A stretch of 64,000 nucleotides of DNA from Gaertneriomyces semiglobifer (GCA_025558075.1 JAHLKF010000006.1:558001-622000); one strand, 5' to 3'. Counted from the first letter of the stretch, positions 1-10,735 are shown. The notes: a model not told the origin generated them from the letters alone. A program made the numbers and translations.

Positions 1-579
1 GTTGTTCACTATGAGAATCAGACGTCCGTCGTCGTTTGGTTCCAGCACGTTCAAGCTCCCTCGCTAGACCCAAGTTGACGGTAGAGAACTGTTGCAGCGC
101 GTTACGATGGGACAGTAACTCCGCCAGCGTTTGTTCCATGTTGGATATAAGGTACTGCTTTTGCCTTTGAAGTTTCGACAACGTGGTCTGCAGTACAACT
201 CGCACAGTGTGTCCCTGCCCGCCTGCAAGCTTGTTGCTCGCTTGCACCCCCTCCTCTACAGTTCGCAAACCCCATACGCATTCAGTCAACCTCTGGTGTA
301 ACGTCTCCATCTTAAATGCCGAATGGCCTATGTCTAGCAGTAATGCCCGCTCTGTGTTCAGTCGGGTGAGAACGACAACGTCTGTTGGAAGCGTTAACCG
401 GATTTGTAGGGTTTTCTCCGCCGGCATATTATTGAACAATGGCGATGCCGGCGGTGGCGGTTGCGAACGTCGTAATCGACCGGCTGACTCGAACAGCGGT
501 TCATCGGGGGCATTGCAAAGATATGTGGTGGTGAGATCCAAATTGAACATTCCTGGAAGTTGTTGGGTGAGAAACATTA
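1..579 (-). CDS. hypothetical coiled-coil protein, 5' part only (runs off left edge)
   Basis: On the minus strand a reading frame opens with ATG at 579 and stays open to base 1, giving at least 192 residues. The N-terminal 60 residues are Pro/Arg-rich. From about residue 60 the protein is rich in Leu, Gln, Glu and Arg with heptad-like spacing, which suggests a coiled coil. The visible end carries a basic KRRR cluster that could be a nuclear signal. I do not recognise the family. An in-frame stop lies a short way upstream of the ATG, which supports this start unless an upstream intron exists. The gene lies downstream of the enkurin gene in the same orientation with about 110 bp between them. 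It could instead be a chance open frame, but 192 codons without a stop make that unlikely. Confidence 0.5.
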
Positions 580-687
580 ACACCCTTCCAAAAAGAACGC
601 GTCTGGGACTTGCTTTTCGCTCAGCGTTAAAATATATACATTACGGGCTTCACATAAGTCTAAGTGCTATGTACAATTCCTCCTTGA

Positions 688-2166
688 TCATGAGAAGCCT
701 TCAGAGGGCTTTCTCCCCACGCTCAAATTATAGTTCTTATTCACTGCACGCCGCGCCATATCCCAAATCGGCACTCCAATGTCATTCTCGTCCTCACGAT
801 CAACGGCTGCTCGCGCGGCATGAATGGCAGTGTTCTTAGTTACAGAAGAAGGTGCATCACTGTCATGCTGTGGCTTAGAAAACGCATAATCAGCTGCAGG
901 TCGCTCGGCTGCAGCCTTAGGTGGCGATCTGGATATAGGTACGCTTTTCGTCGTGGACGCATGTTTAAGAGGCTCCCATGGCTTAACGGTAGCACTGGGT
1001 CGTTTCTGATCCGTAAAATGGGAAGACAGGGCCGGCAACACTTCGCGCTCGGTAGGTTTCCTTTGTAGCGTCGGTGGCCTTGCCGCTTTACTTGGCTCGG
1101 TGGGCCTCAGTGCAGGCATTCGCGCCGGTGTTGTGTCCACGTTAGTTCTGCGAGCACCTATGGTTCGGTCCTCTTGTCGTCCATTTAAATGTCGCATTGA
1201 CCCATCCCTACGCAAATTGGCCTCCGTTGCAGTTCCGGTACCGATCGATCTAGTTCTAGTCATTCGCTGTTCAGCTACCCTCGGGGTTCGTGGTATCGCT
1301 GGCCGTAACGGCTCTGACCCACGATCTGGCACCACCTGACCTGCTGCCGACCGAGGCACCCCGAAACGCTCATCAGTCTGTGTTTCTTGCCGGCTCACTA
1401 CATTAGGAATCTCATCCCGGTCAAGTTCTTCCATCGGCGGTTCGTCCTTTATCTCTTTCGGTACATAAACCTCTTTCCGGCTAAATATCTCACACGCATC
1501 ATCTATCTCCTTCAACTCAGCTTCAATGGCAGCCTTCCGTCGCTTCATCCCAATAGTCTCAACAATCATCGGGAACCTCGACAACGCATCCACAAGTTCA
1601 TCCCGTTTCTGGTGTAACGCACGCAACGTCTCCAATCGATCCTGTTCCGGTAACACCATCATACCCGGGGGTATCTTGTCCGCTAATATCCGCTCAAGCC
1701 GTTCCTGTTCCCGTCTTTCCCACTCTGATCTTCGGTGTTGGAGGTATTTTGGGACCTCGCCCGTTCGCGTCTTTCGCTGCGGTTCCGTGGGCTCAGCCGG
1801 TGGTGGTGTCCGCGGGGTGCCTGTCTTGGCTTTAATCGAATTAATCTGAATGAAATTCTTTTTGGGTGTAGTAGATGCAGCCGTGGACGGTCGCGATGGT
1901 TCAGCGGCGGTGGTGGTGAAGCGCTCAACAGATGGTCGGGTGTGGAGCTTCGAGGGTATAGATTCAAAACGTTTCAATTTAAATAATGGTGGTTCCGGTT
2001 TCGCGTCCTCTGCTTTCTTCGCTTTCTTTGCTTTTTCTAACTCTCGCAGTTTCTTTCGGTTCTCCTTGGCGTGATCTTTTGGTTTTCCCCCTGCCCTGAT
2101 GATATCGTCTCTAGCCAGCCCAACGTTAGTGGAAAACGTGTGGATAAAAACGCGAGCCATTGGCAT
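688..2166 (-). CDS. enkurin-domain protein (ENKD1-like, cilium/flagellum-associated)
   Basis: Single-exon gene of 492 residues. Residues about 135-245 match the enkurin domain: a GxVPKYLQ.RR.EWE.RE start, then PPGM.VLPE..RLETL, then a long helix with RK.AIE.EL.EI ending near FSRKEV. Enkurin-family proteins are microtubule inner or adaptor proteins of motile cilia and basal bodies; in ENKD1 relatives the domain lies near the C terminus. Here about 250 extra residues follow, disordered and rich in Arg, Pro, Thr and Ser. The N terminus is Lys-rich. A second ATG two codons in (2160) is an equally good start. Among fungi the family makes sense only in lineages with a flagellated zoospore, so this gene is a marker for the type of organism. 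Function is inferred from the domain alone. Confidence 0.75.
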   Translation of the reverse strand: MPMARVFIHTFSTNVGLARDDIIRAGGKPKDHAKENRKKLRELEKAKKAKKAEDAKPEPPLFKLKRFESIPSKLHTRPSVERFTTTAAEPSRPSTAASTTPKKNFIQINSIKAKTGTPRTPPPAEPTEPQRKTRTGEVPKYLQHRRSEWERREQERLERILADKIPPGMMVLPEQDRLETLRALHQKRDELVDALSRFPMIVETIGMKRRKAAIEAELKEIDDACEIFSRKEVYVPKEIKDEPPMEELDRDEIPNVVSRQETQTDERFGVPRSAAGQVVPDRGSEPLRPAIPRTPRVAEQRMTRTRSIGTGTATEANLRRDGSMRHLNGRQEDRTIGARRTNVDTTPARMPALRPTEPSKAARPPTLQRKPTEREVLPALSSHFTDQKRPSATVKPWEPLKHASTTKSVPISRSPPKAAAERPAADYAFSKPQHDSDAPSSVTKNTAIHAARAAVDREDENDIGVPIWDMARRAVNKNYNLSVGRKPSEGFS

Positions 2167-2764
2167 GTAGATTGGATGCTCACCGTAGACCCCTGGAAGG
2201 CTTTATAAGCATTCCGACCGCAGTGCCGGCCATATGTCTCAGGTGGGTCTTTCGTGCTTCCATCTTGGGCGTTCTTCCAACTTTGTCCCGTCTTTCAAAT
2301 AATGCACAGACCACGGCCACGTCCGCTTAACTGGCAATTTTCCCAAAGCCAAACGTCTAGCCGTATGTACTGCCACCAGGCGCGACCACCGAGAATGGGG
2401 ATGCAGCTTCAACGTTTCCACTCGATCTACGCAGTCAGCAAGTGCGAGGAAACGCTTAACGTGTAACGCGTGTTGTCCGAACGCCCAACTGGCGGGTGGG
2501 GTTAGGGTCCACATTTATTCCAAAGTTAAATGTTTTTTGTTCGGATTACGTAACATAAGGTCGCCTCGGCGCGTTCTCCTTTTGTCCTTTGTTCAAATCG
2601 CAGGTTTTTTTTTTTCTTTTTTCGAATTGTGTATTTTTAGCTGGGTGGTTCTTTGCAGGTTTTGTGAGCCGACGAAGCCTCTTTCCCCCACCACCTCTCA
2701 CACACCAGTGGGAGAGAAACATCAAGGCTTTAACACAGGAAAAGCTTACAAGCCAAGGTCAATC
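2167..2764. other. divergent intergenic region, enkurin / DNAJC2
   Basis: This stretch separates two divergent genes. A 91-codon minus-strand frame (2239-2514) is present but resembles nothing I know and is not called. T-rich runs near 2610-2625 lie about 150 nt before the DNAJC2 start. I see no repeat or RNA gene. Confidence 0.5.
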
Positions 2765-4820
2765 ATGACGACGACAGCGCTGTACCTCCCGTCGCCGCCA
2801 AAGACATGGGACGCGAACAAGGACTACGTGGTTCACGCCGGGGTTTCCAGTTTCTTCACACAAAGAATCGAGCCTGCAGGAAAGGAATTCTTGGGTGTTG
2901 TCAGGAGACACAGGCATAAGAGGACGCTGGATGAGGACGAAGAGGTTGAGAAAGCGTTGGAGGACGCGGAGGCCGAGGAGGGTGACCTTGAGGAAGATGA
3001 GGCCGAGTCTCCGAAATTGTTGAAGTCGGATCCTCTCAAATGGAAGGTAAGCGTCGTTTGTGAGCGTGTATCTATGCAAACTGGGTAGAATAGAATGTTA
3101 GCCTTGTGCGCGCGCGATGGGCGGGTTGCTGCGAAAAATGAGAATGATTTCCAGTTCCATGAACTCAACTTATGTCCTATTTTTCTAGGAACAAGATCAC
3201 TATGCCGTGCTTGGTTTGTCCGCCATGCGGTACAAAGCGTCCGAAGAGGACATCAAACGCGCATACCGTCGCAAAGTCCTCAAACACCACCCAGACAAGA
3301 ACCCAACCGGTTCCGATTCTTTTTTCAAATGCATCCAAAAGGCATGGGAAGTCATGTCAGACCCCGTCAAGCGTCGACAATGGGATTCCGTCGACCCCAA
3401 ATTCGACGAAGACATTCCCAGTGCCAAAGCCAAAGGCGACTTTTTCGACCTCTACACCTCTGTCTTTGAAAAAGAATCAAGGTTCTCAAAGACGCAGCCG
3501 ATACCCGCCCTTGGGGATGACAGTGCTTCCCGTGATGATGTGGAAGCGTTTTATAACTTTTGGTTTAATTTCGATTCGTGGAGGACATTTGAGATGTTGG
3601 ATGAGGACGATACGGATCAGGCGGAGAGCAGAGAGGAGAAGAGATGGTTAGAGCGCAGAAATAAGGCGGAGCGGACGAAACGCAAGAAGGCGGATAATTC
3701 GCGTATCAACAAGTTTGTTGAGCAGGCGTTTGCTGCGGATCCTCGTATCAAAAAGTTTAGAGAACAGGACCGTGCTGCAAAGGACGCGAAGAAGCGGGGC
3801 AGGGAGGCTGCGGCTAGAAAGGCGGAAGAAGAGGCCAAGCGTAAAGCGGAAGAGGAGGCAGCGGCCAAAGCCAAGGCGGACGAAGAGGACAAGCAGCGTC
3901 AGGCAGCAGAGAAGAAGGAGCGTGAAGCCGCCAAAAACGCCGTTCGTAAAGAGAAGAAATCCATCAAACGTATCATGCGCGATCACAACAACTTTTTGCC
4001 GCATGACACTACTGTCAGCCCAGACGCTGTTGCTATCCAACTCTCCAAGCTCGACGAGATTCTCGAGGTTTTAGATGTATCAGGATTGGAAAGTTTCCGT
4101 GTCCGTTTAGAAGAAGCCATTCCATTTGGAACCGACTCGCTTTCCCTTGTGCTTGACGAAGAACACATGTCTCTAGTCGAACAAAAGAAACAACAAGCCG
4201 CCGCTGCCGCCTCCAACGCAGCTAGCACCGCCGCCACGTCCACCGCTACCAAAACCGTCAAACCCGAATGGACACCCAAAGAAATCGCCACCCTCATCAA
4301 AGCCGTCAAACTCTTCCCAGGGGGCGCTGTTGATCGATGGGTGAAAATCGCCGACTACGTCAACGAACACGGATGGGAAGACGACGTCCCAACCGACGCC
4401 CGTGTCATGCGTACACCCAAAGAGTCCATCCACCAATCTAAACTCTTACAAACCCTCCAAGCCTCCCAACGCGAGAAACTCCAAGCCATCCAGAAACCAA
4501 AAGAGAAACCCGTGTTGGAAACCCCACCGACCACACCGACACCCTCTGCTGCTGCTACTCCTGTTGCAGCTGAGAAGGTGAAACCCCCTACGGGCCCGCA
4601 ACCTACCATGGCCCCGCCAAACGCCAACTGGACCGCTGCCCAACAGATCGCGTTGGAACAAGCCATGCGTCAGTTCCCTGCCATGCAGTTCCGCGAAGCT
4701 CCCAATGAACGGTGGGAGAAAATCGCTGGGGTGGTCGAGGGTAAGAGCGTTAAGGAAATCAAGAAGCGTGTGAAGGAGTTGGCCGAGATGGTCAAGAACA
4801 AGAAGAAGCAGAACGCATAG
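2765..4820 (+). CDS. ZUO1: zuotin/DNAJC2 (MPP11) ribosome-associated J-domain protein with two SANT domains
   Basis: Two exons (2765-3046, 3189-4820) joined in phase 0 give 637 residues. Zuotin is the J-protein of the ribosome-associated complex, which stimulates Hsp70 on nascent chains at the tunnel exit. The J domain begins at exon 2 (about residues 97-165) and has the diagnostic HPD at about 128-130, followed by DKNP. A long charged Lys/Glu/Ala region follows (the ribosome-binding part). Two SANT/Myb domains come last: WTPKE..TLIKAVKLFPGG near residue 453 and WTAAQQ..LEQAMRQFP near 570. Budding-yeast zuotin lacks SANT domains; this protein has the longer animal-like architecture. The start at 2765 follows a C-rich leader and gives an N terminus like family members. 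The intron is 142 nt, longer than most here. Confidence 0.93.
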
Positions 4821-5222
4821 ATTAGGTATATTTTCTTTTTTCTTTCCCCCACATGATGTATTTCGGGTTTTTAGAGTGGCACGTTTGGGAGCGCGCTCGG
4901 AATACGGAGCAGCCATTCGTTATTGTTTTGTTTTTTTAAGTTATCTGTGATGTAATGAATTATATATGGCTCAACTGCGTTGCCCTGATGAAACCCTTGA
5001 CGTGCATTGAATCTCAAAGAGAGTAAATGGAGACATCATTTCCGTGATCAGAATCTCAAAAGTAGATTGAGACATCACTCCGTTTGGTATGATTCCAAAT
5101 CAGCATGCATCCATTTCAACCTACACTACCCAGTCCGACGCCAGCCCATCCTATACAAATAGCATCTAAAACCAATTAACGGCCCCAACCACACAACACA
5201 CATCTATTTAAAAAAAAAAGTT
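4821..5222. other. convergent 3' intergenic region
   Basis: Non-coding DNA between the 3' ends of DNAJC2 and the desaturase. It holds an imperfect tandem pair (about 5008-5040 and 5049-5080) sharing GAATCTCAAA and GAGACATCA. An A-run lies just beyond the desaturase stop. No gene is visible. Confidence 0.5.
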
Positions 5223-6632
5223 CTACTGCTTATACCAAAGCACACCGCCCTCGTCCTCCACGAACCGGCAGTTAGTGTAACTCTTCCACAAACTCTTCCA
5301 TACAGGCGTATCGTCCTTCATATAGAACGGACCCAAAAACTTTTTCAACGCCTCGGTCGCCTCTTGGGCGTGGTAATGGGGCATGGTCGAGAACAAGTGG
5401 TGAGCCACGTGGGTATCTTGGATATGGCTAGAATAGAAAAGTGTCAGCAAATGGTTTATAACGGACGCACGGGGTACAACACACAAGGACTTACTGGAAA
5501 AAGTGGTTCAAGAGGAATCCGTAGTCGCGGTCAATGGTGGAGAGGGCACCGAGGAGGAAGGTCCACTCTGACTCGTTAAAGTGGGGAATGCGCGGGTCGG
5601 TGTGTTGCAGGTAGGTAATGGTGACGAGCCACGCGTTGACGTTCAAGTACGGGACAACATAGTAGAAGAAGACGGTACTGAAAGAGGTGAGGTAGACGGC
5701 AGCTCCGAGGACACCCAACATGATGAGCAGGCCAATGTTAGAGATAAGCACGGCTTTCCATTGACGAGGTTCAAAGATGCGAGAGCCGGGTTTGAAGTGG
5801 GAAGTCCATTCGGGGAACCGCTGTCCAGACGCGTTGCGGAGAAGGTACAAGGGCCAACCGACAGTGAGCATGGCGACGATGCTGATCAAGTCTGCAATCG
5901 GCGCGTCGTCCCAAATGGACTCTTCATCCGCAGCCGGCACGGGAGACGGTGGTGACGGAAGTTCATGGGAGGCAGGGACAGCTCCAGTTTCTGCAAGTAA
6001 CGTGTGTGAGACGCTTTGTAATTCTGATTCTGCGGCCAACGCAGGCAACGCAGGCAACGCAGCCAACGCGTAAATTTAAAAGAAACAAACTTACCGGCAG
6101 CAAGACGGTTACGGGTGTTTGGCACAAAGACCTGATCCTTTGTCATGTGGGCGTTCTTGGCATGGTGTTTTGCATGGCTGAACTTCCAAGAGTAGTATGG
6201 AACGAGCAAGAAGGTGTGCAAGACGTAACCGACAGCGTTGTTGATCCAGCTCTTGTCGCTGAAGGCTTGGTGACCGCATTCGTGGGCGATGACCCAGATA
6301 CCGGTCATGATGACACCCTGGCACACCCAGTAGAGAGGCCACAAGATGGCGCGAAGCAAAGTGGACTCGACGGAGGAGATGTGGGTGGCGGCGTAACAGA
6401 GAATGGACATGAGCGTGACATCGTAGGCGACGTATGCGAAAGAGTGAAGGGTTGAGCGCTTGAAGCAGTGAGCGGGAATAGCATCACGGACATCCTTGAT
6501 GGTGAACTGGGGCTTTTCCCACTTTTGTGCAAACTCGGCCGATGAAACGACCTTGCGCTTTGCGTCTTGCTGCTGCAGCTTGTCAGCCGCAGCCGCGGCA
6601 TTCCTCTGACGCAAACCTTCAGCAATGGCCAT
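5223..6632 (-). CDS. FAD2: delta-12 (oleate) fatty acid desaturase, endoplasmic-reticulum membrane
   Basis: Three exons (6095-6632, 5495-5990, 5223-5427; introns of 104 and 67 nt) encode 412 residues. The enzyme inserts a double bond at carbon 12 of oleoyl lipid to make linoleate, using a di-iron centre. All three histidine boxes are present: HECGH near residue 115, HAKHH near 153, and HVAHH after an HIQDT run near 350. The third box is split by the second intron and is restored only by splicing, which confirms that intron. Hydrophobic stretches near 65-130 and 215-280 fit the four-helix membrane topology. The first intron contains short GCAACGCAG repeats near 6025-6066. A delta-15 or bifunctional activity cannot be excluded from sequence alone. 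Upstream lies a 21-nt G tract. Confidence 0.92.
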
Positions 6633-7470
6633 GATCAGAGATCGTCCTCTATTCCGTGTCCTGCTAGTAGTAAATGTCTACAGAATTGTAGCAGGAGTGA
6701 CGGGGTATGCTCCAAGTTTTTATGCCACCGGACGCCGAGGGGTAAAATCAACCTGCGTGCGGAGTGGGGGGGGGGGGGGGGGGGGGCGAGTGGGGTGTGG
6801 GGGAGCGAGGAAGCGACGGGTGGGAATGAAGAAAACCAAATTTTATTTATACTTTTGCTGTGTCTATTATGCGTTTATAGTAACTGGGCAGGATATTATG
6901 GTAGACACACACAGACACACAGACACTGCCAAGTCTTCAATTCAATTCAACTGTTCAATGCCAAAATGGGGAACATGGGCACCGGTGGGAACTTCAACAA
7001 AGAATAGATCCTTACTATCAAGGCATTAACTCCCAAGGCCACAGGGCATCGCCCTCACAGCACATAATAATGCATGCATTGGCCTCCCATCATCATATCA
7101 CTACTCTAGATATCATAGTAACAGCTGCATGTGCATAGCAACCGGCTGTTAACGTTAGTTCATGTTCTGTGTTGCGCTGGCGTTTGAATTGGTTGCCTGT
7201 TCTTTGCCAATTCATCCACCTCCCGCTGCTGTCTTCAGAACATAATAGCATAGCCATACTCTGCTTATGGCACATTGGCACAGCACACTAACTCCATAAC
7301 AAGCGGCTCTTCAAAAAGCAAAATTGCCATGTGCAGAAATGGAATTAATCCGTTCATCCCCTTTGTTTATTACGTGTAACTCTCGTTCCCGGAGCTGCCC
7401 GACCCTTCAAACGCTCTTGAAATGAATTAACTTGACTTGAGTGAGCGGAGCTTGATTATGTAACAAGGTT
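6633..7470. other. gene-free region upstream of desaturase
   Basis: I see no credible gene here. It carries the desaturase 5' region, a long G homopolymer and a short CA-rich stretch (CACACACAGACACACAGACAC) near 6906-6926. Short open frames on both strands have no family resemblance. Confidence 0.5.
6766..6786. repeat. 21-nt G homopolymer
   Basis: An uninterrupted run of 21 G, followed by further G-rich sequence to about 6805. It lies about 135 bp upstream of the desaturase start, so the gene-sense strand reads as poly-C. The exact length is prone to sequencing error. Confidence 0.9.
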
Positions 7471-7617
7471 TCCCAGCGTGAGATCGCGCGCGTCAAGTAC
7501 TGGCAACCCATTGGGCGCTGTCACTGACACCTTCTGTTTCCCCAACAGGGTTCTCCAACCAGTGACCATGACGACTCAAGAAACATTGGATCACCATCTA
7601 GATCTAGACCTCTCCTG

Positions 7618-7697
7618 GGGTCGTTGGCAGTTTTCTCATTGTCGGCCTCCTTGCCAGAAGCGGTCTTCATCGACAATAAGAAGACTGTCAACGACCC
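7618..7697. repeat. inverted repeat (27-nt arms), hairpin element A
   Basis: Arms at 7618-7644 and 7671-7697 pair at 24 of 27 positions, beginning GGGTCGTTG and separated by 26 nt. The left arm and its flank contain the 19-mer TTTTCTCATTGTCGGCCTC, found again exactly in the hairpin near 8661. Probably a small non-autonomous transposable element or its remnant. Confidence 0.75.
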
Positions 7698-7867
7698 ATT
7701 CGGCGGAGGAGTATCCCGGCATACAAAGTATTCGCACGACGGATAGATCTCGGGGCCGCACTAGAGCATGTCGGCCAAGGACGCCTACGGTCCGCTAGCC
7801 ATAACAAGCACCGCCTATCACCACAATGAGATTAGGCGCCCGAATGCGATGGTCCTGGATGGATGCC

Positions 7868-8153
7868 TGGGACATTTTCTGTCACCCTTGCCTCTGCTGC
7901 GAAGGCATTGGTATAGGGAAATTTTATGAAGATAGAACGTCTCTCCCAGGATCCTCGATATACCAGTTTGTGGACAGGCACCTAAGAGAACCATTTTCTG
8001 TGACCCCTGCCTCTGGTGCGGGGCCATAGAGAAACCCGGGGAAGCTCACCTCGGCATTGGTATAGGAAAATTCCAGGAAGACCGGATGTCCCTCCGAGGA
8101 CGCTCGGAATATCAGTTTGTGGACAGGTACCGTGTGTGAATCCCAAAGGTACC
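7868..8153. repeat. diverged direct repeat, two copies
   Basis: Two copies (about 7868-7985 and 7986-8153) share CATTTTCTGT.ACCC.TGCCTCTG, then GCATTGGTATAGG.AAATT, then CAGTTTGTGGACAGG. The second copy has an insertion of roughly 45 nt near its start. Non-coding; origin unknown. Confidence 0.65.
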
Positions 8154-8196
8154 CAGCTTGGCCAGACCACTGCCACGCCCAGTGGTCCTTGTGCTG

Positions 8197-8279
8197 GGTT
8201 TAATACTTCTGGCCGCCACCACGGAAGCCCAAAGGTCCCTCCGGCTAGGCTTGCCACCTCTGGCCAGAAGTATTAAACC
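8197..8279. repeat. perfect 18-nt inverted repeat
   Basis: GGTTTAATACTTCTGGCC at 8197-8214 is matched exactly in reverse complement at 8262-8279, with a 47-nt loop. No open frame is associated. It could be a terminal inverted repeat of a very small element or a transcript hairpin. Confidence 0.8.
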
Positions 8280-8660
8280 TACTGGTCCTTTAGCAGGTTC
8301 CTGTTCTTCGGGTCAGACAATTTACTTTACAAGCATCCTTTGCTTGTGCGCAACGTATAACAGACAGACGTCCGCTAAGTGTCGCTCTCCTGTTTAGGCG
8401 AGTTCCGGCGGGGTTGTCGATGAAGATGAAGTGGTTCTTGTCGATTAGTGTCCCGAGTCTGTGAACGGGCAGGGTCGATTGGTAACCGAGTATCGCTGGG
8501 GTGACGTACGGTTCTGGTGGGGACAAACGGACCTCTCTCCTCATATTAAACCAGTACCAAAAGCCATTGCAGCTTGCCCACCCCGACCAGCGGGCAACTT
8601 TCTCAATCTCTTCTATGAGGCTCGAACGGGCGATTTCGTTCCACTTTGGATCTCTTGGCC

Positions 8661-8724
8661 ATTTTCTCATTGTCGGCCTCGTCGGACGGAGACTACCTTC
8701 CGATGAGGCCGACAATCAGAACAT
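8661..8724. repeat. inverted repeat (26-nt arms), hairpin element B
   Basis: Arms at 8661-8686 and 8699-8724 pair at 23 of 26 positions around a 12-nt loop. The left arm shares an identical 19-mer with hairpin element A, so the two belong to one repeat family. Confidence 0.75.
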
Positions 8725-9489
8725 CGCGCTACTACCTATTTAGTGAGGACGAGAACGAATGATGCTCTTTCAGGTGAGAAACCAGAATGGAAGAAACGGC
8801 GAACGGCCCTTCCCACCTGCCATTCAGGTCTCAAAGGGAGGTGAGGCACAAAAGAGTCGTGCTTCGTCTGGATCTACTCGATGCATGTGGCCAGGACAAA
8901 CACAAGTGTGCGGTACGCTACGGCGAAAGTGCATCTCCCACACTTACACGGCCGGGCTCTTGAGAGTCGCCTGCCTAGCAAGCCGAAGTAGCACTTCAGG
9001 GAACATAGGGCGGACATGCCGTGAGCATCAGTAGATTCTTGAGCGTGGGCCTCTAAACGTTGTCGTCCGGCCAATGAAGTCAGTTCTTGTTCCGCGTGGA
9101 TCTGCCGCGACATAAGTGTGTCGCATCATTTTTCTCACGGGAAAGGCACAGCAACCAAAAGGATATAATATTCAATGTACATAGAACTTCTTCGATTTTC
9201 TGTATCCAATACATTCCAGTGCACCAAACATCACCATTAGGATCGACGGCAGGCAGTGAACTCCATTGGCACGCTGATCGCGTAGCCTCTCACATACGCG
9301 AAATAAAGAGAGAGCAATTTGCAGCTGTAATGCCAAGTCGACAGTTACAAGTTGTATTAAACTCCTATGTATCCTATATCCTATATAAGCAGCGTGTGCA
9401 TGGAAACCAGGAGCGAAATCCGAGGGCGAAAACCGAGGGCGCAATCATTTTGAAGAAATCCACAGCGGAGATGCCGCCACGGGACCAGT

Positions 9490-9537
9490 GATACAGTGCG
9501 CCCGATTAGTTGTACAACTAATGGGGCGCACGGTATC
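9490..9537. repeat. 48-bp palindrome, copy 1
   Basis: The arms begin GATACAGTGCGCCC and end GGGCGCACGGTATC, 20 nt each with two mispairings, around an 8-nt loop TTGTACAA that is itself a palindrome. A second copy lies at 10736-10783. Between the two lie the truncated helicase sequences. Confidence 0.85.
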
Positions 9538-9556
9538 GACCGAGGTATCCTCTTCC

Positions 9557-9595
9557 TGTCCCACAGATTCGAAGGTTTCGAATTCATCCGTTCCA
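9557..9595 (-). pseudogene. short scrap of the MOV10-like helicase gene
   Basis: The minus strand reads DEFETFESVGQ, matching DEFEPLESVGQ of the intact helicase (plus strand about 23451-23490) at roughly 80% of bases. It abuts palindrome copy 1. It duplicates a region that is also present in the larger pseudogene copy next to it, so it comes from a separate copying or rearrangement event. Confidence 0.6.
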
Positions 9596-9600
9596 CCGGT

Positions 9601-10710
9601 GCGCCCATCCGGCGCCTACCAGGGTCTACCGACTGCTACCTGACCAATTCAATTCTTCGTGATTGAATGCCACCATCGCAGAAAAATCGTGCCACGCTCC
9701 GCTTCCGCCCGTAAGACCTGCTTCGTTGCACACAACTATCTCCAGCGCTGTTGCCCGCGCGAGAACAACGTTGGTGCGCCTTTCATCATTAATGAATCTA
9801 AGGCCTTCGATGGTCGTTCGCACAGTGGTGATGATGATGACATCCCGCTCTCCCCCCTGGAATCCGTCGACCGAAGCAACAATCACATCAGTGATGTTCA
9901 TATCACGATATCACGAAGCTTCCCCATAATGATTTTTGTCTCCCAATCCCTCCAGTAGGGCATTCGCGAGCTAGCTGCTTTATCCAATAGCAAACCCGTT
10001 CTGCTTCAGCGTCATTGCTCCAAGAAGTGCTACCAGGCATTTGGGATTCCTCACCACCCACGTTGTCGACCATTATCGGGAAGCCTGGTTTCTGCAAGGA
10101 CGACAACCCACGACCTCGGCTAATGTCGCGCCAGGCACAGGCACGGAGGGAAGACTCGTACCACTCGTCGGATGGGAACTTGATAATCGCAGGATGAGAC
10201 CTGTAGTTGTTCACCAGCCTCAAGTTGTAGAGGTCATCCTTTGCTTGGTACTGGGCGCTTCTCATTGCCGGCTCCAAAAGAGACACTCTGAGTCCAAAAC
10301 GAGCAGCGGATGGGGCCTTCACTGTTGGGCCAAGTTGCATGTGGTCTCCCACAAGCATCACCTGGGTTGAGCCGGATTGATACTGGAAGAGTGGGATGAG
10401 GATCTGCGGCACTGTTGCCTGGCCTGCCTCATCGACTATGATCAGCCGAAATCCCCTGGTTTTGCCGGAAGGTCAAAGGAGCCGACGAGCGTGGCAAGGA
10501 TGACCTGGTATGGTCCCACACATTCCAACGGCTCAAATTCATCCGCATCCTTGTCGTAACCACCATACTCCTTGACAATCCTGTTGTCACTCTCGACGGC
10601 GTCCTGGCCATGCCGCTGTCCAACAACCCGGAACATCTTCTTGCCAAATGTGGCCGCCAACTTTCCCAGCACAGCATTGACTGCCTTGTTCGACGGTGCA
10701 CAGATGAGGT
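9601..10710 (-). pseudogene. truncated, frameshifted copy of the MOV10/SDE3-like helicase
   Basis: Nucleotide similarity to the intact gene (22548-25184) starts in its 3' flank (GCGCCCATC) and runs to the codons for CAPSNKAVNAVL, just downstream of the Walker A region. The N-terminal half and Walker A are missing. At least three breaks are visible: a deletion of about 22-26 bp near 9945 removing the ITPYTDQ region, a one-base deletion near 10446 in the DEAG region, and small indels near 10090 and 10370. Motifs still readable include GDHMQLGP, NNYRSHP and VASVDGFQGGERD. Similarity is high, so the duplication is fairly recent. Homology stops at about 10710, some 25 bp from palindrome copy 2. 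Confidence 0.9.
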
Positions 10711-10735
10711 GACAAACTTTCTGCGATGCACGAGT

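Noticed and set aside
183..839. Plus-strand 218-codon frame
   Set aside because: It is antisense to a coiled-coil gene and to the end of the enkurin gene and has no family resemblance.
2239..2514. 91-codon minus-strand frame upstream of enkurin
   Set aside because: It is Arg-rich without recognisable similarity. It could be an upstream exon but I see no junction that supports this.
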